The notes below the pieces were generated by a model. That model was not told where the DNA came from. It saw nothing but the letters and a program-made list of their open reading frames with translations, and did not search any database. Position numbers and translations under genes: made by a program. Shown piece by piece: positions 1 to 8,291 of a stretch of 64,000 nucleotides of DNA (positions are counted from its first letter, which is position 1; every line of letters starts with the position of its first letter). The DNA is from Sabulicella rubraurantiaca (GTDB lineage: Bacteria > Pseudomonadota > Alphaproteobacteria > Acetobacterales > Acetobacteraceae): NCBI RefSeq assembly GCF_017355885.1, contig NZ_JAFEUU010000005.1:1-64000 (forward strand), given 5' to 3'.

Positions 1-125
1 GGCCCGCGATTTCGAGCGGCACTGCCGCATCGCCGCCGCCTTCGTCCGCATGGCCATGATCCGCATCATGCTTCGGCGGTTAGCCGCAAGGCCCTCAGCG
101 TGAAAACAAACTTCTCGGATGGGCT
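1..125 (+). mobile_element. Right end of an IS5-family insertion sequence
   Basis: The first 103 bases encode the C-terminal end of a transposase. Seven bases after its stop comes acttctcggatgggct (110-125), which resembles the terminal inverted repeats of IS5-type elements as I remember them. The next bases, TCA, would fit a TNA target duplication, but the other end lies outside the window, so neither the repeat nor the duplication can be confirmed. Confidence 0.5.
2..103 (+). CDS. IS5-family transposase, C-terminal 33 residues (cut by the window edge)
   Basis: Reading frame 2 is open from the first base to a TGA at 101-103. It encodes a peptide starting ARDFERHCRIAAAF and ending IMLRRLAARPSA. 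The pattern R-D-[FY]-E-R followed by a hydrophobic helix and [IM]-x-L-R-R-L is typical of the extreme C-terminus of IS5-family DDE transposases. The catalytic core is outside the window, so I cannot tell whether the element is intact. Confidence 0.6.
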   Translation, partial: ARDFERHCRIAAAFVRMAMIRIMLRRLAARPSA

Positions 126-144
126 GTCAGGATTTCGATGCTTA

Positions 145-157
145 TGCATCATATGCA
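145..157. promoter_or_regulatory. Palindrome TGCAT-CAT-ATGCA upstream of the MerR gene
   Basis: A perfect 5-bp inverted repeat with a 3-base spacer lies about 55 bases upstream of the MerR start codon, in the only non-coding stretch between the IS end and the gene. MerR proteins usually bind a dyad between the -35 and -10 elements. I see no convincing promoter hexamers around this one, so a role as the autoregulatory operator is a guess. Confidence 0.2.
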
Positions 158-210
158 CCGCACGAGCGTTGTGGAATCGAAGCAGACGATCCTGAGCAGG
201 GAGTATCACG

Positions 211-606
211 ATGAATATTGGCGAAGCGTCCAACCAGAGCGGTGTTTCAGCGAAGATGATTCGCCATTACGAGTCGCTGGGACTGGTCCGTCCTGAGCGC
301 CGCGCGAACAACTATCGCGCCTATACGGAAAAGACGGTTTCGATCCTGCGCTTCATCCGCCACGCGCGGGACCTGGCTTTCCCGCTCGCCGACGTGAAGA
401 GCATCCTGGCGCTGTGGAGCGACAACCAGAAGGCGCCAGAGGAGCTGCGGGCCGTCGCGATGGGGCATGTCGAGGCCCTGGAGGAGAAGGCTCACTCCAT
501 GCAGGCCATGGCACAGGCGCTGCGCCATCTGGCCGACACGATTGATTCCCAGGAGAAGCCCGAGGCGCCTCGCTTCGAGGCGGCGGAACTCGATACGTCG
601 AGCTGA
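211..606 (+). CDS. MerR-family transcriptional regulator (CueR/HmrR-like, no metal-binding cysteines)
   Basis: A 131-residue regulator. The N-terminal winged helix-turn-helix (residues 1-70) has the family pattern MNIGEASNQSGVS, then MIRHYESLGLV and NYRAY, as in copper regulators of the CueR/HmrR group. The dimerisation helix follows at about 75-112. The C-terminal loop, which in CueR carries a Cys-x7-Cys copper site, here reads TIDSQEKPEAPRFEAAELD, and the whole protein contains no cysteine. It therefore cannot sense Cu(I) in the CueR way, and the inducer is unknown. A spaced RBS (caggga, 197-202) precedes the ATG. No copper-efflux gene is adjacent; the next gene is convergent. Confidence 0.85.
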   Translation: MNIGEASNQSGVSAKMIRHYESLGLVRPERRANNYRAYTEKTVSILRFIRHARDLAFPLADVKSILALWSDNQKAPEELRAVAMGHVEALEEKAHSMQAMAQALRHLADTIDSQEKPEAPRFEAAELDTSS

Positions 607-634
607 GCGCGCGGCAGCCCCAAGCGGGACCACG

Positions 635-2197
635 TCACCCAGGGGCGCGGTCGAAGCGGCCCTGCCCCTCCGTGGCGAGGTTCTCGATCGTGGCCGAGGT
701 CGCCTTCCGGTCCGCACCTACCGCGAAGGCCACCGCGCTCGGTCCATAGGCGTTTTCGCCGACTGGCTGGTAGGTGAACACGTCCCGGTCGAAGTGACGG
801 AGCGCGAAGGCGGCTCGCCGGGGGCCGAGACGCAGCTCCAGCCCATTGGTTCCGGTGGCGATTTCAGCGTCCCCGAACAGCTCGCTGCGATAGAGGCCCG
901 CGTATGCGGTATCCGGCAAAGGAGGGAAGGGTGGGGATGGCGGCCGCGCGTAATCCACCGCCGTCCCGTAGTTCGGTGCGGACATCTTGGTGAAGGCCTC
1001 GCCGAACAGTGCCAGCCAGTCGCGCGTGACCCGCCCGGCCGTGGCGAGGTCCAGGAAGCAGCGGCATACCGCCTCCGGCACGCCGACCGGCTGCGCATTG
1101 GTGAGCACGACGATGCCAAGCCCCTCGGCAGGGAGGATGTGGACCGAGGTCGCGGCGCCGAGGTTGAAGGCGCCTGAGTGGTTCCAGAGAATGCGTCCTG
1201 CCTCGTCCTGGCCGATATTCCAGCCGAGGCCATAGAAGCCGGTCCGGTCCCGTGCCGGATCGCCCGCCGGCGCGCTCGCCATCTGGGGCCGGTGGGTCTC
1301 GTCGAGCGCCTCGGCCTTGACGACCGTGGCGCCGTCCACGGTCCCGCGGCCCATTTGGAGGCGCAGCCACGCGGCCATGTCGCGCGCTGTTGAACTGACC
1401 CCACCCGCGGGCGATTGCGCGTCGGGCTCGCGCATCAGCCCGGGCACCCAGCTGGCGCCGTCCCGCCGCATATGCCCGACCGCCCGGTTCGGCGCGGCCT
1501 GGAACTCTAAAAAGCGCGAACTGGTGCGCGTCATGCCGAGCGGGCGGTAGAGCCGCTCGAGGGACAGGTCTTCCCAGGACCGCCCTGCAGCCTGGGCTGC
1601 CGCGACGGCTGCCGCGGTGAAGCCGAAATTTGTGTAGGCGTAGCTCGAACGGAAGCCGCCCAGCCGAAAGTGACGCAGGCGCCGCAGAACCTCGGCGCGG
1701 TCATAGCCCAGGTCCTCCAGGGCATCGCCGGCGTGGTCGGGCAGGCCGCTGCGGTGAGCGAGCATGTCGCGCAGCGTCACGGTGCGCGTCGTCCATGCGT
1801 CTTCCAGCGCGAAGCCGGGGTCGTGGCGGATGATCGGATCGTCCCAGGCCACCCGCCCATCGCCCACCAGGGCCGCGATCACGGTGGTGGCGACCGGCTT
1901 GGACAGGGAGGCGAGTTGGAAGACGGTATCGGCGTCCACAGGCTCCGGCCGGCCCACCTCACGCAGGCCGAAGCCGCGGAGATGGACGACGCGGTCGTGT
2001 TGGACCACGGCGAGCGACAGCCCAGGCACGCCGGTCCGCCTCAGCATCTCCTCGATGAGCGTATCCAGCTCGTGGAGACGCTGGGTTACATCATCCCGAC
2101 TTGCCGCCGTGGTTGCGGTGCCCGTCGAAGTCGCTGCGTGGACCCCGAAGAGTGCCAGGGCGATGCCCTGGAGTGCTGCGCGCCGAAACAGTGTCAT
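635..2197 (-). CDS. Serine hydrolase, class C beta-lactamase/D-aminopeptidase family, exported
   Basis: A 520-residue protein with an N-terminal signal sequence (F-R-R-A-A-L-Q-G-I-A-L-A-L-F-G, possibly Tat-type). It has all three active-site elements of penicillin-binding-protein-like serine hydrolases: Ser97-Leu-Ser-Lys100, Tyr188-Thr-Asn190 and His340-Ser-Gly342 in place of Lys-Thr-Gly. About 100 residues beyond the catalytic domain form a beta-rich lipocalin-like tail often seen in this family. Substrates of the family range from beta-lactams to D-amino-acid peptides and esters, so resistance should not be assumed. The RBS GGAGG (2204-2208) fixes the start. The gene diverges from the TctC gene and converges on merR, whose 3' end lies 28 bases away. 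Confidence 0.85.
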   Translation of the reverse strand: MTLFRRAALQGIALALFGVHAATSTGTATTAASRDDVTQRLHELDTLIEEMLRRTGVPGLSLAVVQHDRVVHLRGFGLREVGRPEPVDADTVFQLASLSKPVATTVIAALVGDGRVAWDDPIIRHDPGFALEDAWTTRTVTLRDMLAHRSGLPDHAGDALEDLGYDRAEVLRRLRHFRLGGFRSSYAYTNFGFTAAAVAAAQAAGRSWEDLSLERLYRPLGMTRTSSRFLEFQAAPNRAVGHMRRDGASWVPGLMREPDAQSPAGGVSSTARDMAAWLRLQMGRGTVDGATVVKAEALDETHRPQMASAPAGDPARDRTGFYGLGWNIGQDEAGRILWNHSGAFNLGAATSVHILPAEGLGIVVLTNAQPVGVPEAVCRCFLDLATAGRVTRDWLALFGEAFTKMSAPNYGTAVDYARPPSPPFPPLPDTAYAGLYRSELFGDAEIATGTNGLELRLGPRRAAFALRHFDRDVFTYQPVGENAYGPSAVAFAVGADRKATSATIENLATEGQGRFDRAPG

Positions 2198-2212
2198 TCC
2201 GCGCCTCCACTT

Positions 2213-2239
2213 GCCGGGGGCCGATGTTGCGGCCCCGGC
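2213..2239 (-). other. Strong stem-loop in the leader of the serine hydrolase gene
   Basis: GGGGCCG (2217-2223) pairs with CGGCCCC (2230-2236) around a 6-base loop, and three more pairs form beyond a one-base bulge. On the minus strand the hairpin lies just upstream of the serine hydrolase RBS, so it could limit ribosome access. It could equally be a by-product of the high GC content. Confidence 0.3.
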
Positions 2240-2481
2240 GCTGAGACCGGCAAGGATCTTGGCTGGAGATCCCTGGCGCGGATTGGAAGCGCAGGGATTG
2301 GGTGGCTGGTGGGCTCCACGCGTGGTTCCCGGGAGGCGGAATAGAAGTTATCGCCCCTGCGGGCGGCATAGCACGCGCCGCCCAAGGAAAACGTTATGTT
2401 TTGCAGTGTCGTCTGGGCTCGGCCGCCTTCCGAGGACGCCGTCGTCACCTCCCGACACTGTTTCCAAGGAGGTCCAGACCA

Positions 2482-3465
2482 ATGACATCAGCCCGCCCCA
2501 GCCTGCTGCGTACCCTGGCGCTTGGCCTCGCCCTGTGCGGAGGCCTTGCCGCGCCCGCTGCCGCGCAGAGCTTCCCGGACCGCCCCCTGCGCCTGATCGT
2601 GCCCTTCGGCCCGGGCGGCGGCACCGATCTGCTCGCACGCGTCGTAGCGGAGCGGGCAGGGCAGGTGCTTGGCCAAAACGTGGTGGTAGAGAACCGTGCG
2701 GGTGGCGGCGCGACGGTCGGCATTGTCGCGCTGGCTCAGGCCCGCCCGGACGGCTACACCCTGGCCATCTGCCCGCCGATCTGTGCCACGGCACCAGCGC
2801 TGTACCGGCCTTCTCCCTTCGACCCGAATACCGCGCTGGCGCCGGTGATCTCCGTCGCCGACCTGCCGCTGGTGCTGGTGGTGCCGCGCAGCCTGGGCGT
2901 GACCGACGTGCAGGGCCTCCTCCGCAAGGCGCGCGAAACCAGCCGGGGCCTCTCCTATGCCTCGCCGGGCGCCGGCTCGTCGAACCACCTCGCGGCCGAG
3001 ATTTTCCGCCGCTTCAGCGGGCAGGAGATGGTGAACGTCCCCTATCGCTCCGGTGCGGCCGCGCTGACCGACGTGATCTCCGGGCGCGTGGATTTCTACT
3101 TCGATACGGTCGCAAGCGCGCTCGCGCAGGTCCGGTCGGGAGAGGTGGTCGCGCTGGGCGTCACCGGACGGGAGCGAGCGCCGCAGCTTCCCGAGGTGCC
3201 GACCATGGGCGAAGCCGGCGTGCCTGGCTTGGATTCCTCAGCCCGGGCCCGGCTGGTCGTACCGGCCGGCACGCCGCCTGCGGTGATCGCGACGCTGAAC
3301 GGCGCGTTCCGCAGGGTGTTGGAGGAGCCGGCCGTTCGGCAGCGCATCATCGATATCGGCGCTGTTGCGGTGAGCGGCAGCGCGGCCGAGGCGACGCAGG
3401 AACTTCGCGACGAGACGGCAAGACTTGGTACTCTGATCCGCGAAGCCGGGATCACGGCGGACTAG
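2482..3465 (+). CDS. TctC/Bug-family periplasmic solute-binding receptor (copy 1)
   Basis: A 327-residue periplasmic binding protein of the tripartite tricarboxylate transporter (TTT) receptor family. A Sec signal peptide ends near AAPAAAQS at residues 24-31. Mature hallmarks are FPDRPLRLIVPFGPGGGTD (first carboxylate-binding loop with its Asp), VVVENRAGGG, PDGYTL, NVPYRSG and LPEVPTMGEAGVPG. The open frame extends 180 bases further upstream, but an RBS AAGGAGGT at 2466-2473 places the start at 2482. It lies 71 bases before malonyl-CoA decarboxylase, so malonate or a related diacid is a reasonable ligand guess. Confidence 0.9.
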   Translation: MTSARPSLLRTLALGLALCGGLAAPAAAQSFPDRPLRLIVPFGPGGGTDLLARVVAERAGQVLGQNVVVENRAGGGATVGIVALAQARPDGYTLAICPPICATAPALYRPSPFDPNTALAPVISVADLPLVLVVPRSLGVTDVQGLLRKARETSRGLSYASPGAGSSNHLAAEIFRRFSGQEMVNVPYRSGAAALTDVISGRVDFYFDTVASALAQVRSGEVVALGVTGRERAPQLPEVPTMGEAGVPGLDSSARARLVVPAGTPPAVIATLNGAFRRVLEEPAVRQRIIDIGAVAVSGSAAEATQELRDETARLGTLIREAGITAD

Positions 3466-3536
3466 CCCGTCCCGCGGCGGGAACCCGTGGACTGGCAGGG
3501 AAGCCGGCGAGCGCACAGCGTCGAGGAGCAGCAACG

Positions 3537-4979
3537 ATGGTGTCGTCCCCATTGAGCACCGTGTCCTCCCTTGCTTCCGACGCTCGCGCATGGCTGGACA
3601 AGATGTGGTCAGGGATCGCCGATCGCGGCGAGGCCTACGCAGCCGTCCCTGCCGCCTCCATTCCCGCACCGGAGCGGGCACGCCAGCTTGCCCAGGCGCT
3701 GCTCTCGGAGCGGGGGGAGGCCTCTGGCGCCGCGGTCGCGCGCGAGCTGCACGACACGCTGTGCGAACTCTCTCCCGAAGACCGCATCGGTTTCCTGGTT
3801 TTCCTGGCCGAGAGCTTCGCGCCCGACCCGCAGGTGTTGCGCGCAGCGGCCGAGGCATATCTCGTTGAACCAACGCCTGCGCGCGCCGCCGCCCTCTGCC
3901 AAGCCGCCGAGGCACCCCGGCAAGAGCTGCTTCGGCGCATGAACATGGCGCCCGGCAGCACCCACGCCCTGATCCTGCTGCGCGAGGAGCTGCTGGCTCA
4001 TGCGGATGCCCACCCCGTGCTCAAGCTGCTGGATGCCGATTTCCACCACCTGCTGGCATCCTGGTTCAACCGAGGCTTCCTGGAACTGCGCCGGATCGAC
4101 TGGCAGACCCCGGCCGCGGTGCTGGAGAAGCTGATCGCCTACGAAGCCGTCCACGAGATCCAGGGCTGGGAGGATCTGCGCCGCCGACTGGCCCCTGATC
4201 GGCGCTGCTTCGCCTTCTTCCACCCCGCGCTTCCCGGTGAGCCCCTGATCTTCGTCGAGGTCGCGCTCACGCACGGATTGGCCAGCGCCGTGCAGCCCCT
4301 GCTGGCCCTTGATCGTAGCGACAGCCACGAGGCCCGCCGGCGTCGTGCCGGAACCGCGGACACGGCCACCTTCTACTCCATCTCCAACTGCCAGGAGGGG
4401 CTGCGAGGCATTTCCTTCGGCAACTTCCTGATCAAGCAGGTCGTCGAAGAGCTGAAGGCCGAGCTGCCGGCCCTAACGCGCTTTGCGACCCTCTCGCCGA
4501 TTCCGGGATTCCGCCGCTGGCTGGACCGGTATTTGGCGGGACCTGACGGGGCGGAAGCACTAAGCCCCGGAGAGACCGAGGTGCTTGCCGCGGAGACCGG
4601 GCTCCCTGAGGACAGCAATCCGGCCGAGCTGATCGCCAAGGCAATAGCCGGCGAAGGCTGGCGCGACGGGACCCGGTCTGCGGCGCTGAATGGGCCCTTG
4701 CTGCGGCTATGCGCCCTCTACCTGACTCAGCCCACGCGGCTCGGGGCGCGGATGGACCCTGTGGCGCGGTTTCACCTGGGGAACGGCGCGCGTCTGGAAC
4801 GCCTCAACCCGTTGGCGAATACCTCCGCACGCGGCATGCGTGAGTCCTATGGCCTTATGGTGAACTACCTTTATGACCGCGACACGATTGAGGCGAACCA
4901 CGAAGCCTTCGTCCGCAGCGGCCGGATCATCCGCTCGGCCGAGGTTGAGGCCCTGCTGTCGTCGCCGCCCAAGCCCTAG
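3537..4979 (+). CDS. Malonyl-CoA decarboxylase
   Basis: A 480-residue enzyme that converts malonyl-CoA to acetyl-CoA and CO2. The N-terminal helical domain spans roughly residues 1-170, and the C-terminal GNAT-fold catalytic domain follows. The catalytic serine of the family is in FATLSPIPGF (Ser320) and the catalytic histidine in RFHLGNGA (His413). The typical SISNCQEGLRGISFGN segment and a final SYGLMVNYLYD are also present. The frame is open for 1.8 kb upstream, but homology and a GAGGAG RBS begin at the ATG at 3537. Rhizobial mat operons pair this enzyme with malonyl-CoA synthetase (MatB) and carrier MatC. Neither is next to it here; a TctC receptor precedes it instead. Confidence 0.93.
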   Translation: MVSSPLSTVSSLASDARAWLDKMWSGIADRGEAYAAVPAASIPAPERARQLAQALLSERGEASGAAVARELHDTLCELSPEDRIGFLVFLAESFAPDPQVLRAAAEAYLVEPTPARAAALCQAAEAPRQELLRRMNMAPGSTHALILLREELLAHADAHPVLKLLDADFHHLLASWFNRGFLELRRIDWQTPAAVLEKLIAYEAVHEIQGWEDLRRRLAPDRRCFAFFHPALPGEPLIFVEVALTHGLASAVQPLLALDRSDSHEARRRRAGTADTATFYSISNCQEGLRGISFGNFLIKQVVEELKAELPALTRFATLSPIPGFRRWLDRYLAGPDGAEALSPGETEVLAAETGLPEDSNPAELIAKAIAGEGWRDGTRSAALNGPLLRLCALYLTQPTRLGARMDPVARFHLGNGARLERLNPLANTSARGMRESYGLMVNYLYDRDTIEANHEAFVRSGRIIRSAEVEALLSSPPKP

Positions 4980-4992
4980 GTCTTGAGGCCCG

Positions 4993-5940
4993 TCAGCTCG
5001 TCGCGCGGCGTGGGCGCCCCTGTTTTCCTGGCAGAAGCTCCGTGCTGATGCCGCGGCTGCGGACCAGTTCGACGAAGCGGCGCGCGAGCAGGCTGGAATC
5101 GTCAAGGCGATAGGCAAGCCAGCTCGCGGTCACGGCCGCCTTCGCCGCAATCGGACGCACGCGAACGCGGTCGGGGCGCATGGCGCATTGTGCCGCGGGA
5201 AGGATGGAGACACCGAGCCCTGCGGCGACAAGGCCAAGGATCATGGTGTTGGCGTTCGCCTCCTGCACGATGTTCGGGGTGAAGCCCGCGGCCGTGCAAA
5301 GCGCGTGGATCTGGTCGTACATGGACGCGCTGAAGCTTCGGTCGAAGAACACCATCGGCTCCCCAGCGAGAAGCTCGACAGGAACCGGTCCTGCATGCCG
5401 GGCCAGGGCGTGCCGTGCCGGCACCACGACGCAAAGCGGTTCGCGCACGGCCTCGATCGCCTCTAAGCCCGGGGGCAGCAGGGGCTTGGCTGGGCTGCGC
5501 AGGAAACCCAGGTCCAGCCCTCCCTCTGCCAGCGCCCGCACCTGCCTATGGGAGGGGGCCTCCGTCAGCATGAGCCGCGCGCCGGGATAGGCAGCGCGGA
5601 AGTCGCTGATCGCGCCCGCGACGCCACGGGTGAGGGGGGCAGATGCAAAGAGGCCGATGCGCAGCTCCCCGACTTCTCCCCGCTCGGCCTGCAGCGCGAC
5701 GTCCCGGGCCCGCTCCGCCGCGCGCAGCGCCATCCGCGCCTCCACGACGAACAGCGTGCCCGCGCTGGTCAGCCGCACCCCGCGACGGTCTCTGTCGAAG
5801 AGACGGACCCCAAGTTGCCTTTCGAGCATGGCGAGTTGCTGGCTCAAGGGCGGCTGCGAGATACCAAGTCGCGCCGCCGCCCGACCGAAATGCAGTTCAT
5901 CGGCCAAGGCGACGACGTAGCGGAGGTGCCGCAGCTCCAT
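4993..5940 (-). CDS. LysR-family transcriptional regulator
   Basis: A 315-residue LysR regulator. The N-terminal helix-turn-helix (residues 1-60) reads MELRHLRYVVALADELHFG, then AAARLGISQPPLSQQ. The effector domain (about 90-295) contains LRIGLFASAP and the usual second-half signature GLGVSILP. It resembles regulators of aromatic and organic-acid catabolism (CbbR/BenM/CatR style). The frame continues upstream, but homology starts at the ATG at 5938-5940. Four bases upstream is a textbook LysR box (5944-5964), shared with the divergent aminotransferase-TctC-hyuAB unit, the likely target. Its 3' end lies 13 bases from the malonyl-CoA decarboxylase stop. Confidence 0.92.
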   Translation of the reverse strand: MELRHLRYVVALADELHFGRAAARLGISQPPLSQQLAMLERQLGVRLFDRDRRGVRLTSAGTLFVVEARMALRAAERARDVALQAERGEVGELRIGLFASAPLTRGVAGAISDFRAAYPGARLMLTEAPSHRQVRALAEGGLDLGFLRSPAKPLLPPGLEAIEAVREPLCVVVPARHALARHAGPVPVELLAGEPMVFFDRSFSASMYDQIHALCTAAGFTPNIVQEANANTMILGLVAAGLGVSILPAAQCAMRPDRVRVRPIAAKAAVTASWLAYRLDDSSLLARRFVELVRSRGISTELLPGKQGRPRRATS

Positions 5941-5943
5941 GCG

Positions 5944-5964
5944 GTGATACTCCCAGACTATCAC
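5944..5964. promoter_or_regulatory. LysR-type operator GTGATA-N9-TATCAC (ATA-N9-TAT core)
   Basis: A perfect 6-bp inverted repeat with a 9-base spacer. Inside it, T5948 and A5960 form the canonical T-N11-A arrangement of LysR-type boxes. It lies between the LysR start codon (4 bases away) and the divergent aminotransferase operon, exactly where an autoregulatory and activating site is expected. Confidence 0.6.
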
Positions 5965-6042
5965 GCAAGCGGAGTTCGATATTGGACGGCACCTCGGCTC
6001 ATGCCTAGGCTCGGCGGTCGAAGTGACGGGAGACGAGATTCG

Positions 6043-7284
6043 GTGAACGAGGTCGTGAAGCCGCGAACCGGTTCCGAAGGCGTGCCCACTGCCTACCGAT
6101 TGCGCCTCCCGGGTCCGACAGCGGTGCCCGAGCGCGTGCGCGCTGCCATGGCCCGTCCCGTGCTCAACCACCGTGGCCCGGAGTTCCGCGACCAGCTTGC
6201 CGCCGCGGAGCAACTGCTGCGCCCGATCCTTGGCACGGAGAATCCCGTGCTTTTCTTTGGTTGTTCCGGCACGGGCATGATGGAGGCGGCGCTGCTCAAC
6301 CTCCTCGCCCCTGGTGAGAGGCTGCTCTGCATCATCCATGGCCAGTTCGGCGAACGCTTCGCCGCGATCGGCGAGGCGCTTGGGGCGCAGGTGGACCGCA
6401 TGGAGATGGAGTGGGGGGAGGGCATCGATATCGGCGCCGTGGCCGCGCGCCTCGACGCCGCGCGCTATCGTGCCGTCACCGTCATTCACAATGAAAGCTC
6501 GACGGGCGCGGTCGCCGACCTGGCCGAGCTCGGCGCGCTGCTGCGCGACCGGCCCGAGATCCTGGTCGTGGATTCGGTAAGCGGCCTCGGCGCAGTCCCC
6601 ATGCGGCAGGACGAATGGGGCGTGGATGTCGTCGTCTCCGCTTCGCAGAAGGCGCTGATGTGCCCGCCGGGGCTCGGCCTGGTCAGCCTCAGTGCCAAGG
6701 CGCGCGCGGTCGTGGCACGGCAGACAACGATGCCGCGCTTCTACTTCGACTTCCGGCGCGCCCTCGACTCCGCGAACAAGGGGGAAACGCCCTTCACCCC
6801 GCCGACCGCGCTCGTCGCCGCCTTGGTCGAGGCGCTCGGGATGATCCATGCCGAGGGGCTGGATTCCGTGCTGACCCGGCACCGGGCGCTGTCATCGGCG
6901 CTTCGCGCGGGTGCCACGGCCATCGGCCTCCCGGATTTCACGCGGGCGCCGACACGCTCTTCCTCCGTTGTCGTGCTTTCCGTCCCGCCGGGGCTGGAGG
7001 GCGGCGCGATCGTGCGTGCAATGCGCGATCGATACGGCTCCGTGATTGCGGGGGCACGGAACCGCCTCGCGGGTCGCGTGATCCGCATCGGCACCATGGG
7101 GTTCCTCGCACCCAGCGACATCCTGACGGATCTGCAGGAGCTCGAGCAGGTTCTCGTCGGGCTTGGCCATCCCCTTGAAATCGGGGCAGGGGTCGCCGCG
7201 GCTGCCCGGAGCCTGCACGCGACCACGCCCGAAATGGGCAGCGCGCCATCCCAGGACGGCAAGCCGGCCGCCAGTTACGGCTGA
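6043..7284 (+). CDS. Class V PLP-dependent aminotransferase (serine-pyruvate/alanine-glyoxylate aminotransferase-like)
   Basis: About 413 residues, fold type I. The PLP lysine is Lys203 in VVVSASQKALMCPPGLG, the usual S-x-S-Q-K-[AG] motif, preceded by the cofactor aspartate in EILVVDSVSGLGAVP. The N-terminal LPGPTAVPERVRAAM and NHRGPEF segments match the alanine-glyoxylate/serine-pyruvate group, including (S)-ureidoglycine-glyoxylate aminotransferase. The latter would fit a neighbouring hydantoinase-like pair that handles cyclic ureides, but this is an inference. I chose the GTG at 6043 with GGGAG 10 bases upstream; an in-frame ATG at 6001 is possible. It leads the unit with TctC, hyuA and hyuB. 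Confidence 0.85.
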   Translation: MNEVVKPRTGSEGVPTAYRLRLPGPTAVPERVRAAMARPVLNHRGPEFRDQLAAAEQLLRPILGTENPVLFFGCSGTGMMEAALLNLLAPGERLLCIIHGQFGERFAAIGEALGAQVDRMEMEWGEGIDIGAVAARLDAARYRAVTVIHNESSTGAVADLAELGALLRDRPEILVVDSVSGLGAVPMRQDEWGVDVVVSASQKALMCPPGLGLVSLSAKARAVVARQTTMPRFYFDFRRALDSANKGETPFTPPTALVAALVEALGMIHAEGLDSVLTRHRALSSALRAGATAIGLPDFTRAPTRSSSVVVLSVPPGLEGGAIVRAMRDRYGSVIAGARNRLAGRVIRIGTMGFLAPSDILTDLQELEQVLVGLGHPLEIGAGVAAAARSLHATTPEMGSAPSQDGKPAASYG

Positions 7285-7308
7285 CAGGTGCGAAAGGAGC
7301 ATGCATCC

Positions 7309-8283
7309 ATGACGAGGCGCGCATTCTTGCTGGGCGGGCTGACGCCGCTGCTCGCATCCCCCGGCATTTCCGCCCTTGCACAGGACCTGCCAACCCGCCC
7401 GGTGCGGCTGGTCGTGCCCTATGCGCCCGGCGGCACCACCGACATCCTTGCCCGAATCCTCGCCGAGCATTTCCAGGCCGAGTTCGGTCAGCCTCTCGTG
7501 GTCGATCTCCGGCCGGGTGCCGGTGGCACGGTCGGGACGGCGCAGGTGGCGCAGGCGGCGCCTGACGGCACGACGCTGGTCATGGGCACGCCCGGGACGC
7601 ATGCGACCGCGAAGGCGCTGTATCCCAACCTGACTTACGATCCGATCCGCGACTTCGCGCCGGTCACGCTGGTCGCCAACGTCCCGAACATCGTGGTGGT
7701 GAATCCCAGTTTGCCGGTGCGGAGCATCGCTGAGTTGATCGCGGCGGCGCGCGCGCGGCCCGGTAGTATCAACTATGGCTCCGCCGGCAATGGCGCGACG
7801 ACGCATTTGTCGGGCGAGCTGTTCCGCCTCATGACCGACGCACAGATCGTGCATATTCCGTATCGCGGCAGCGGTGCGGCGCTGATCGACCTCCAGGCCG
7901 GCCAGATCCAGCTCATGTTCGAGAACCTGCCGGGCGCTATCCAGCATGTGCGCGATGGAAGGCTGCGCGCCCTGGCCGTCACCTCGCCCTGGCGTGCGAA
8001 AGCCACGCCCGACCTCCCCACGGTCTCCGAGGCCGGGGTGCCGGGCTATGGCGTCGTCTCCTGGTTCGCCCTCTTCGCGCCGGCCGCCACGCCGGCACCT
8101 CTGGTGGCCAGGCTGAATCAAGGCTTCCGAAGGATCATGGCGATCCCGTCCGTGCGGCAGCGCATGGAGGATCTCGGCGCCGAGCCAGCGGACGGCCCGC
8201 CGGAGGAGCTGGGCCGCCTGGTTGCCGAGGAGACCACCCGTTGGACGCGCGTCATCCAGGACGCGCAGATCCGCATCCAGTGA
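7309..8283 (+). CDS. TctC/Bug-family periplasmic solute-binding receptor (copy 2)
   Basis: 324 residues. The signal peptide MTRRAFLLGG has a twin-arginine look and is followed by ISALAQDLPTRPVRLVVP. The binding loop is YAPGGTTDIL, and the family blocks VVDLRPGAGG, PDGTTLVMG, HIPYRGSG and LPTVSEAGVPGYG are all present. AAGGAG at 7294-7299 fixes the ATG at 7309 rather than the GTG at 7288. The gene lies 24 bases after the aminotransferase and touches hyuA, so it probably captures the substrate of the hydantoinase-like enzyme. Confidence 0.9.
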   Translation: MTRRAFLLGGLTPLLASPGISALAQDLPTRPVRLVVPYAPGGTTDILARILAEHFQAEFGQPLVVDLRPGAGGTVGTAQVAQAAPDGTTLVMGTPGTHATAKALYPNLTYDPIRDFAPVTLVANVPNIVVVNPSLPVRSIAELIAAARARPGSINYGSAGNGATTHLSGELFRLMTDAQIVHIPYRGSGAALIDLQAGQIQLMFENLPGAIQHVRDGRLRALAVTSPWRAKATPDLPTVSEAGVPGYGVVSWFALFAPAATPAPLVARLNQGFRRIMAIPSVRQRMEDLGAEPADGPPEELGRLVAEETTRWTRVIQDAQIRIQ

Positions 8284-8291
8284 GTGACGTC

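Noticed and set aside
588-635. Terminator between the convergent merR and serine hydrolase genes
   Set aside because: CTCGA-TACG-TCGAG at 589-602 is a short weak stem inside merR with no T-run.
635-2197. Calling the serine hydrolase an AmpC beta-lactamase resistance gene
   Set aside because: His-Ser-Gly replaces Lys-Thr-Gly and a C-terminal extension is present; the family is dominated by peptidases and esterases, so resistance is not supported.
1764-3536. A 591-codon upstream extension of the malonyl-CoA decarboxylase frame
   Set aside because: It overlaps the serine hydrolase and TctC genes in other frames, is rich in Arg, Ser and Pro shadow composition, and homology begins only at 3537.
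5548-6042. Upstream extension of the aminotransferase frame
   Set aside because: It covers the LysR coding region on the other strand and the LysR operator; aminotransferase homology begins after 6043.
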